From contig JAKAME010000068.1 of the NCBI GenBank assembly GCA_021813025.1, forward strand, positions 1 through 6,982: a stretch of DNA of 6,982 bases. Direction: 5' to 3'. Shown here in pieces: positions 1 to 4,918 of this stretch. Made by a program: the position numbers and the translations under genes. A model generated the notes under the pieces. The model had not been told where the DNA came from. It ran no database searches and was given only the letters and a program-made list of their open reading frames with translations. Every line of letters starts with the position of its first letter. Within the stretch, counting starts at the first letter, position 1. The stretch comes from Microcaldota archaeon. GTDB lineage: Archaea; Micrarchaeota; Micrarchaeia; Anstonellales; Anstonellaceae.

Positions 1-1
1 G

Positions 2-184
2 ATTTATTTGATGGTGGCGGCCGTGCTGCCCACCGTGGGCACGACGGTGCTCGTGATTTTCTCCGTGTTCGGCGTGCTGGGCGTCACTCCGGAAATATAC
101 ACCGGAATGGTGGCGGGAGGGATGGTAATCCAGTGCCTCATCATAGGATACGTCAACATGCGCCGTCCGCGGCTATATGAGTGA
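2..184 (+). CDS. C-terminal end of a T2SF-type membrane protein (partial)
   Basis: Reading frame 2 is open from the window edge to a TGA at 182-184 and encodes 60 residues; the 5' part lies outside. It contains two hydrophobic segments (roughly residues 4-27 and 34-52) around a short loop with 'TPEIYTG', and ends in a basic tail (MRRPRLYE). This two-helix end fits the last membrane segments of archaeal T2SF-domain proteins (TadB/TadC/FlaJ-like platform proteins). The assignment rests mainly on the next gene, which is a clear T2SF protein and starts within a few bases of this stop; such proteins are often encoded as adjacent pairs after a secretion ATPase. The fragment has no diagnostic catalytic or domain motif of its own. 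It could be another polytopic membrane protein, but the operon position makes the T2SF reading most likely. Confidence 0.6.
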   Translation: MYLMVAAVLPTVGTTVLVIFSVFGVLGVTPEIYTGMVAGGMVIQCLIIGYVNMRRPRLYE

Positions 185-192
185 TTTGGCTT

Positions 193-1230
193 ATGGATAG
201 AATAGTCGTGCAGAGAAGGTTCGTGCCCATCGCGCCAAGGCGCGGGGGCTCGCTGCTCACCCAGCTTCTGGGCTATGCGGGCATAGAGCGCTCGCCGCAG
301 CTGTGGCTTGGCTCGCGCCTTCTCATGGCAATGAGCGTGGCCCTTGCGGCCACCGTGCTGCCGCCGCTTGCAGCTTATGCGATGAATTCGGACATGGGCT
401 TCGGCGCGCCCGGCGCCTTCAACCTCACCTACATGGTGGGCTTCATGCTGCTCAGCGGGATACTGGCGTTTCTGCTGGTGCTCGTGCTTGTCTACATGCA
501 CCTCTACTACCTGATGCACGACAGGGTGCGCCGCGTGGAGGACGTGCTGCCCGACTTTCTGCTCATGGTGGCCGCGCAGATGCATGCTGGCCTCACGCCC
601 TTCGCCGCCTTCAACGCGGCAGCGCGCCCGGAGTTCGGGCCGCTTGAGAGGGAAATCAAGACCATTACTGCGCGCGCGGTTGGAACCGAGTCCTTCACCG
701 ACGCGCTGATGGCCTTGGCAGACCACATCGACTCGCCCGTATTGAGGAGGACCATTTCGTTTTTCGAGAACGGGCTGCGCTCTGGCGGCAAGCTTGCGAA
801 CCTGCTTGAGACGGCTGCAGAGGAAATCAGGGATTTGGACGAGCTGCGCAAGGAAACCGTGCTCAACACGCGCACCTACACCATCTTCCTCATCTTCATC
901 CTTGTGGGCGGCCTGCCGCTCCTGCTGGCCATTTCCACCGAATTCCTGGGCATATTCTCAAAGCTGCAGTCTCAGGTGAACGTGAACTCGACAACAATGA
1001 TGGGCAACATGCTGGCCCCCTCTCTCAACCTTTCGCCGGACTTCGTGGGCCAGATGGCCATCGTCATCATAGTGGGCACCGCAATGCTGGTGTCCATTTT
1101 CATCGGCGTGATATCGGAAGGAAAGGTGCTCTACGGCCTGCGCTACTGGCCGCCGCTGGCGGTTATGGCGTATTTCTTCTTCTTCATAGTCAAGACCGTG
1201 CTGCACGGATTTTTGGGCATGTTCAGCTAG
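193..1230 (+). CDS. T2SF-domain (TadC/FlaJ-like) membrane platform protein
   Basis: Predicted inner platform protein of an archaeal type IV pilus-like or type II secretion-type machine, where such proteins couple a cytoplasmic ATPase to pilin assembly. From ATG 193 it has 345 residues. Hydrophobic segments lie at about 41-62, 78-106, 228-251, 287-308 and 318-340. The cytoplasmic T2SF domain spans about 116-248: 'VLPDFLLMVAAQMHAGLTPF', then 'ENGLRSGGKLANLLETAAEE', the typical helix with a G-x-L-A-x-LLE core, followed by a membrane helix. I chose ATG 193 because GTGAT lies 7 nt upstream; GTG 181 overlaps the preceding stop as GTGA and would add four residues, so it is a real alternative. The upstream T2SF fragment is probably co-transcribed. 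No ATPase, pilin or prepilin peptidase is visible in the window, so whether it serves a pilus, an archaellum-like structure or secretion cannot be said. Confidence 0.88.
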   Translation: MDRIVVQRRFVPIAPRRGGSLLTQLLGYAGIERSPQLWLGSRLLMAMSVALAATVLPPLAAYAMNSDMGFGAPGAFNLTYMVGFMLLSGILAFLLVLVLVYMHLYYLMHDRVRRVEDVLPDFLLMVAAQMHAGLTPFAAFNAAARPEFGPLEREIKTITARAVGTESFTDALMALADHIDSPVLRRTISFFENGLRSGGKLANLLETAAEEIRDLDELRKETVLNTRTYTIFLIFILVGGLPLLLAISTEFLGIFSKLQSQVNVNSTTMMGNMLAPSLNLSPDFVGQMAIVIIVGTAMLVSIFIGVISEGKVLYGLRYWPPLAVMAYFFFFIVKTVLHGFLGMFS

Positions 1231-1261
1231 AAGAAAGAGGGGGCGGGTTTTCTTCTTTCTT
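1231..1261. terminator. Pyrimidine-rich tract, probable bidirectional terminator
   Basis: The gap between the convergent stops holds AAGAAAG (1231-1237) and its reverse complement CTTTCTT (1255-1261). A plus-strand T-rich run TTTTCTTCTTTCTT covers 1248-1261. Read on the minus strand, the left half gives CCCCCTCTTTCTT. Archaeal termination generally uses oligo-T/pyrimidine tracts, so this could end both the T2SF transcript and the opposing glycosidase transcript. The 7-bp stem is AU-rich with a long loop, so the tract is probably more important than the hairpin. Confidence 0.5.
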
Positions 1262-1269
1262 GGCGCGCG

Positions 1270-2460
1270 TCAGCCCGGTTTTTTCAAAAACCAGCGCTTC
1301 ACTGTCTCGAGCGACGGCGTGCCTGTGAGCGGCCGGTCCAAGTCCGGCGGCGGGTCGAGGACGAAGAAGCCGCCGACCCTGCCCTGCCCGCGCTCGAACA
1401 CCATCTCGTGCGCGGCTGCCTTGTCGGCCTCGTTCCAGCGCAGCGCGCCGCCCCACACTCCGAATTCTGTGAACATGACCTGCGGCACGCCGTCCCGCTT
1501 GGCCGAGGCCTGCGTGTAGTTCAAGACGCGGTCAAGGAGGGCGGGATAGCCGTTCAGCCCGCCGGCCGGGCCGCCGGCGCCCGGCGTGATGTCGATGCCC
1601 ACGATGTCATAGCCGCGAAAATCAAGCGCCGGGAAATCGGACAGCTTGCCCGCCTTGTAGAGAACCTTTCCGCGATAATGTTTCCGCACGCGCGGCAGAA
1701 CGTCCTGCCCCCACTTGGAGGCTGCAGGGGCGCCCAGCTTCATGTCCGGCTCGTTCATGGGCGAGAAAATGGCCACATGGTATTTTTCCGCCAGCCGGGC
1801 GAACTGCTCGACGATGAGGTCGTACTGGTCAAGAAAGCCGGGCTGGCTTGAGACGGAGGGCGGGAATTCGCCCGGCCCGCCTGCCGGCGTCTGCTCATCA
1901 AAGCTTTCCACATACATCGTTTCGATGGAAATCGCGAGGCTGATGTTCTGCGCATAATACTGCCTCGCCAGCTCGGCCAGCCGCTGTTCCGCAAAGTCCA
2001 TGGGAACGTCCATCCTCGCCTCCCCTTTTGCGTTTATCTTCACGTTGGGGGCTATGAACGCCGTGTTGGCCCCGCTCTCCTTGAGGCGGGAAACGTCGGA
2101 CATGGGCTGGCAGCTGCTGTCCAGATACATGCACGGCATCCAGAAGCCCTTGTAGATGGAAGGAGCCGGCGGGGCTGGCGGGATGGCTGCGCCAGCGCCG
2201 CTTGCATTCGCGCCCGGCGCGCCGGTATCGTTCGGCCGGCCTGGAGCCGGAGGGAAGGGAGTGGCGTTTGAAGGGGGCGCCTGCGGAGTTGCGTTTGGAG
2301 GGTAGATTGATGAAGCAGGCCCGGTTTGCGGCGGGGCGGACGGCCCGCTTCCGTTTTGTGGAGGCGCGGTCGGCTGTTGTGAAGAGGCTGGCGGCTGCGC
2401 CATGCAGCCCAACAAGAGCAGCAGGGCCGCGGACAGGAGCAGCCATGCGGGAATTCTCAG
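1270..2460 (-). CDS. Predicted lipid-anchored clan GH-A-like glycoside hydrolase (CTG start)
   Basis: Probable secreted polysaccharide-degrading or -remodelling enzyme held at the outer face of the membrane. From CTG 2460 it has 396 residues. Residues 1-19 form a lipoprotein signal (RIP, a Leu-rich core, lipobox LLGC with Cys19). Residues 20 to about 104 are a Pro/Ala/Asn/Gly-rich linker. A TIM-barrel-like domain follows: 'ESGANTAFIAPNVK' as an early strand, 'AIFSPMNEPD' with the acid/base NEP motif (Glu237), 'YDIVGIDITPG', and 'VMFTEFGVWGG' with the probable nucleophile Glu332. Two Glu about 95 residues apart after such strands are typical of clan GH-A (GH5, GH53, GH113 and relatives); I cannot fix the family or substrate. 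There is no ATG, GTG or TTG in frame ahead of the signal peptide. The first TTG (2415) would cut away most of it. CTG 2460 has GGTGAT 3 nt upstream. It follows the 73-residue gene by 12 bp in the same frame, probably as one transcript. Confidence 0.8.
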   Translation of the reverse strand: MRIPAWLLLSAALLLLLGCMAQPPASSQQPTAPPQNGSGPSAPPQTGPASSIYPPNATPQAPPSNATPFPPAPGRPNDTGAPGANASGAGAAIPPAPPAPSIYKGFWMPCMYLDSSCQPMSDVSRLKESGANTAFIAPNVKINAKGEARMDVPMDFAEQRLAELARQYYAQNISLAISIETMYVESFDEQTPAGGPGEFPPSVSSQPGFLDQYDLIVEQFARLAEKYHVAIFSPMNEPDMKLGAPAASKWGQDVLPRVRKHYRGKVLYKAGKLSDFPALDFRGYDIVGIDITPGAGGPAGGLNGYPALLDRVLNYTQASAKRDGVPQVMFTEFGVWGGALRWNEADKAAAHEMVFERGQGRVGGFFVLDPPPDLDRPLTGTPSLETVKRWFLKKPG

Positions 2461-2463
2461 TCC

Positions 2464-2469
2464 ATCACC
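2464..2469 (-). promoter_or_regulatory. Ribosome binding site GGTGAT deciding the CTG start
   Basis: On the minus strand GGTGAT lies 3 nt before CTG 2460 and matches the anti-Shine-Dalgarno end of archaeal 16S rRNA (AUCACC). It sits just after the TAG of the 73-residue gene. It supports initiation at the non-canonical CTG, the only position giving a full lipoprotein signal peptide. The same bases also contain ATG 2465, but that frame reads ATG-GAC-TGA and stops at once. Confidence 0.5.
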
Positions 2470-2472
2470 CGA

Positions 2473-2694
2473 CTAGCGCAAGGCCTGAGCCAGCGACTGC
2501 GCCTGCTGCTCGCTGCCGCTTTCCGTGAAATGCATAATCAGCCGGTCCCAGCCGGAAGGAGCCAAGTCCCATGAGGCCAGCTCGTTGAGCGCTTTTTTCA
2601 ACTGAATGAATTCGGCCTGAGCCTTGGCAGTCACTGGCGCAGAGGCAGGGGCGCGGGGGGCGCGCACTGCTGCGGCGGATGGGGCGGGGGACAT
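2473..2694 (-). CDS. Small 73-residue protein of unknown function
   Basis: I do not recognise this protein. The first 25 or so residues are Ala/Pro/Ser-rich and probably disordered (SPAPSAAAVRAPRAPASAP). The rest looks helical and amphipathic (QAEFIQLKKALNELASWDLA, then WDRLIMHFTES and EQQAQSLAQALR). There is no signal peptide, membrane segment or Cys. Start ATG 2694 is 26 bp from the centre of the TATA box at 2718-2725, as expected for a leaderless archaeal mRNA, which is the main evidence that the gene is real. It ends at TAG 2475-2473, 12 bp before the CTG of the glycosidase and in the same frame, so it is the first gene of a probable two-gene unit. A helical adaptor or regulator for its neighbour is possible but unsupported. 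Confidence 0.6.
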   Translation of the reverse strand: MSPAPSAAAVRAPRAPASAPVTAKAQAEFIQLKKALNELASWDLAPSGWDRLIMHFTESGSEQQAQSLAQALR

Positions 2695-2710
2695 GATGGC
2701 GGGCTGGGCC

Positions 2711-2730
2711 GGGAATCTTTAAATAGCTGG
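2711..2730. promoter_or_regulatory. Shared divergent TATA box (TTTAAATA at 2718-2725)
   Basis: On the plus strand GGGAATC followed by TTTAAATA gives a purine-rich BRE-like segment and an exact archaeal TATA box. On the minus strand the same bases read CTATTTAAAG, also an acceptable TATA box. From its centre, ATG 2748 (plus) and ATG 2694 (minus) lie about 26-27 bp away on each side, matching the usual TATA-to-transcription-start distance. Both genes can therefore be leaderless and driven by one near-palindromic element. The better BRE context and consensus favour the plus-strand TPR gene. Confidence 0.7.
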
Positions 2731-2747
2731 CCTCGGTGGCTATGGCG

Positions 2748-3287
2748 ATGACAAGCGAACTGGAGGACCAGATGATTGCCAAGACGCAGGGCTACCTCGA
2801 CGCCAACAAGACCAAGGAGGCGCAGGAGGAGGCCGACGCTCTGGCGGAAGTTGACCCCAAGGACGCCATTGTGTGGTATCTGCAGGGCAAGGTGCATTAC
2901 TCGGCAGGCGAATACGACGAGGCGCTGTCCGCGCTTTCGCGCGCCGCGCAGATACAGAGCGACCATCCCGACATCTGGCTTGTGATGGGCTACACCCTCA
3001 TCGCGCAGAGAAGGTATGAGGAGGCAGTGCAGTCGCTGGAATACGTGAAGGCAGTGAAGCCTGAGGGAGTGGAGGCGCCGGCGGCGCTGGGCATCGTGCA
3101 CTCTATTCTCGGCAATGCCGCAGAGGCGAAGAAGAACGTGCAGGAGGCGCTTCGGCTTGACAGGGGCGGATGCGTTACCATGCTTGAGAATTTCGACAAG
3201 CAGTTCGTTTCCTCAAGCCCGGCTGTAACTGATGGGACGAAAGAGCTTGTCAAGAATCTGATTGAGAAGGCAAGACTGGTAAGATAA
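2748..3287 (+). CDS. TPR-repeat protein
   Basis: Small soluble all-helical scaffold, 179 residues from ATG 2748, made almost wholly of tetratricopeptide repeats. Rough repeats are residues 6-38, 40-72 (VWYLQGKVHYSAGEYDEALS, with the W-x2-LG-x2-Y-x8-Y-x-A-x pattern), 74-107 (IWLVMGYTLIAQRRYEEAVQ) and 109-138 (LGIVHSILGNAAEAKKN, weaker). A short helical tail follows. TPR proteins bind partner peptides; the partner here is unknown. There is no signal peptide or membrane segment, so it should act in the cytoplasm. I chose ATG 2748 because it lies about 26 bp from the TATA centre, which suits a leaderless transcript. GTG 2736 and ATG 2742 are in frame upstream and would add four or two residues. 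It is transcribed away from the glycosidase unit and runs into the Cys-rich operon, with 9 bp between the two stop codons. Confidence 0.88.
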   Translation: MTSELEDQMIAKTQGYLDANKTKEAQEEADALAEVDPKDAIVWYLQGKVHYSAGEYDEALSALSRAAQIQSDHPDIWLVMGYTLIAQRRYEEAVQSLEYVKAVKPEGVEAPAALGIVHSILGNAAEAKKNVQEALRLDRGGCVTMLENFDKQFVSSSPAVTDGTKELVKNLIEKARLVR

Positions 3288-3296
3288 AATTCGGAA

Positions 3297-4904
3297 TTAT
3301 TTCGACTTTTTCGAGCTGCCGATATTGTAGATGTCCCAATCAAGCTTCTTGTTTTTTTCCAGCTTGCGGACGATTTCGTCGAGCACGAGCTTTTTGATTT
3401 TCAGATATTGCTCCTTTCCCACTTCCACATTTCCAATCGCATATCTCTTGGCTTTCACGTTGAAGCAGAACATGCAGTTCTCCAAATTCTCGCAGTTGTG
3501 GCAGAAGAGGCAGTCGGAGCAGGAGTTGCAGTTGTCCAGCTCGAAGCAGCGGTTCACCTTGGTGGAGAAATGGCAGTTGACGCTGAACTTGCTCTCCCGC
3601 GCCTCCCGGCAGCCGAACAGGTATTCGCAGCTGCGCGGCATGAGGCAGTAGGCGCACAATTTGGAGAGCATGAACAGAACGCCGTGGTAGCAGTCGCTAG
3701 AATCTATGGCCAGCGGCGCCTCGATGTCGTTTGACAGCTTCCCGGTGCGCCACGTGGCGCAGAAATAGGCGATGGAGTTGATTGCAGTGGATGCGGTATG
3801 CAGCTCCAATTCCTGCACTTCTTTCTCGTCCAGCGCGGCGCGTTCGCCCAAGAAATCGGCCTGCGCCTGGGAGAGCAGGCGGTTTTGGGGGAATGTCATG
3901 AAATTGGAGTAATCGACCAGCAGAACCTCCTCCTTGTCTGCGCAGGATTTGGCTTTTTCCAGATGGACGGCAGAATCTTTTTCCAGCATCGTGGAATACG
4001 CGTCCACCTGCCCCAGCCTCTTGCCAAACAGCACCTGGCAGGTCTGGCCATACGCCTCCTCAATCCCGCTCTTGTCCTCGCTCTCCTTCTTCCAAGCGCC
4101 CCAGCCCGGCATGGCCATCACGGCCTTGAGCTTGGAGTGGTCGGGCTTGCGCTTCTCCACCATCTCGATTAGCGAGGGCAGCCGTTTCTTGCTCTCCAGC
4201 TCCGTCCGCATCTCGTCCACCAGCTTGCGCTTGATTGCTGAGTACTGGTCCTTGGGCAGCTCAAGGTTGCCGACGCAATTGCGCTTGTTCTTGAGATGGA
4301 AGCAGAACAGGCAGTCCTGGCAGTAGGTCAGGCCGTGAGAATAGTAGCAGTCTGAGGAGAATTCGGACTTTGACAGCATGAGCGCGCGCGTGACATCCCA
4401 CACGGCTGAGGAGCGGATGCAGTAGTGCACAGGCCCCATCCCATGGCAGCCGAAAATGTAATCGCTGTATCCGCCCCTGCTGCAATAGCCGACGTATTTG
4501 GAGAACGCCACCCGCTCGGAATTGTGGGTATGGAAGCAGTCGGTGATGACCGTGCTGTCCTGCACGAACTTTGAGTTGCCCAGCACGATGTTTCCGGAAT
4601 AGACTGCCCTGTCGGATACTGCTTCGGCCAAGCTGTCGATGTCCTTGATGTCGTTGATGGAGATGGGCCCGTATTTGGCGTTTAGGTCCATCTCGTCATA
4701 GCTGGCCATCCGTGCGCTTTTCGGATATTGGGTGTAGACAGACACCACTTCTTTCCCGGAGATGCAGGAGGGGCGCGTCATGCGCGGGCCGTGGTCTTCG
4801 AGAAGCCATTTCTCGTACTCCTCCAGCCCGCCGACCTCGCCGCCCAGCACCACGCGGCAGGTGTCTTTCCACGCGCTTTCCAGTTCGACTGAAGGTTGGC
4901 TCAT
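3297..4904 (-). CDS. Cysteine-rich two-module protein, last of tandem array (paralogue A)
   Basis: Unknown function. It has 535 residues from ATG 4904, whose ATGA overlaps the upstream stop, with GGGTG 6 nt before it. It contains 28 Cys. Two related modules lie at about 8-247 and 280-527. Each has a head (AWKDTCRVVL..GGLEEYEKWL; AYGQTCQVLFGKRLGQVDAY), an 'SGKEV'/'DKEEV' strand, a Cys-rich solenoid-like part and a tail ending in an IGN or VGN turn, then Y-x-IK and a Lys-rich helix. The second module carries a Cys ladder at 459, 462, 465, 468, 471, 477 and 480. No signal peptide or membrane helix is seen, so probably cytoplasmic. The Cys could bind metal or an Fe-S cluster, or form disulfides; none is shown. 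From memory, the 'C-x2-C ... K-x-YxIxN-x-E-x-Y' layout resembles Cys-rich proteins of CPR bacteria sometimes labelled 'CaiB/BaiF family'; that label is not trustworthy. The tail ends GSSKKSK, not GCKR as in B and C. Confidence 0.85.
   Translation of the reverse strand: MSQPSVELESAWKDTCRVVLGGEVGGLEEYEKWLLEDHGPRMTRPSCISGKEVVSVYTQYPKSARMASYDEMDLNAKYGPISINDIKDIDSLAEAVSDRAVYSGNIVLGNSKFVQDSTVITDCFHTHNSERVAFSKYVGYCSRGGYSDYIFGCHGMGPVHYCIRSSAVWDVTRALMLSKSEFSSDCYYSHGLTYCQDCLFCFHLKNKRNCVGNLELPKDQYSAIKRKLVDEMRTELESKKRLPSLIEMVEKRKPDHSKLKAVMAMPGWGAWKKESEDKSGIEEAYGQTCQVLFGKRLGQVDAYSTMLEKDSAVHLEKAKSCADKEEVLLVDYSNFMTFPQNRLLSQAQADFLGERAALDEKEVQELELHTASTAINSIAYFCATWRTGKLSNDIEAPLAIDSSDCYHGVLFMLSKLCAYCLMPRSCEYLFGCREARESKFSVNCHFSTKVNRCFELDNCNSCSDCLFCHNCENLENCMFCFNVKAKRYAIGNVEVGKEQYLKIKKLVLDEIVRKLEKNKKLDWDIYNIGSSKKSK
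3318..3518 (-). repeat. Conserved 67-codon module tail, copy in paralogue A
   Basis: This encodes SDCLFCHN through NKKLDWDIYNIG. It aligns without gaps to the same block in paralogues B (4913-5113) and C (6496-6696). By hand count 53 of 67 residues match B. Synonymous differences are frequent, so the protein rather than the DNA is conserved. This copy alone adds a second Cys after HN (HNCENLENC against HNVENCEEC). Confidence 0.8.
3352..3358 (+). terminator. T7 run downstream of the TPR gene, possible terminator
   Basis: A plus-strand run of seven T lies about 65 bp after the TPR stop. Oligo-T tracts can end archaeal transcripts, and there is no room for one in the 9-bp gap. The run also encodes the Lys-Lys of the NKKL motif of the opposing gene, where A-rich codons are expected anyway, so the role is uncertain. 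Confidence 0.25.
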
Positions 4905-4918
4905 CTCTTGCACCCGAT
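4899..4918 (-). repeat. 20-bp identical gene junction, copy 1 (B to A)
   Basis: The minus-strand sequence ATCGGGTGCAAGAGATGAGC is identical to that at 6482-6501. It encodes the last residues (IGCKR) and TGA stop of the upstream gene, the GGGTG ribosome binding site (4911-4915) and the ATGAGC start of the next gene (ATG 4904-4902, TGA 4903-4901). One short block therefore gives a peptide tail, a binding site and a coupled stop/start, and suggests the genes arose by tandem duplication of a whole unit. Confidence 0.85.

Noticed and set aside
4..726. 240-residue minus-strand open frame across the T2SF genes
   Set aside because: His/Gln/Arg-rich translation with no domain; it is antisense to a clear membrane protein in a GC-rich sequence.
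1408..1851. Plus-strand open frame opposite the glycosidase
   Set aside because: It overlaps the catalytic barrel region on the other strand, and has no recognisable motif or start signal.
1898..2446. Minus-strand frame with ATG 2446 as an alternative 5' end of the glycosidase
   Set aside because: It does not encode a hydrophobic signal peptide and would need a frameshift; the CTG frame gives a complete signal and linker without one.
2736..2741. GTG 2736 as the TPR start
   Set aside because: It is only about 15 bp from the TATA centre, too close to be within the transcript; ATG 2748 is at the expected distance.
3459..3530. Ferredoxin-like [4Fe-4S] motif in the C-x2-C rows
   Set aside because: There is no C-x2-C-x2-C-x3-C-P pattern and no ferredoxin fold context; the spacing fits repeating solenoid turns better.
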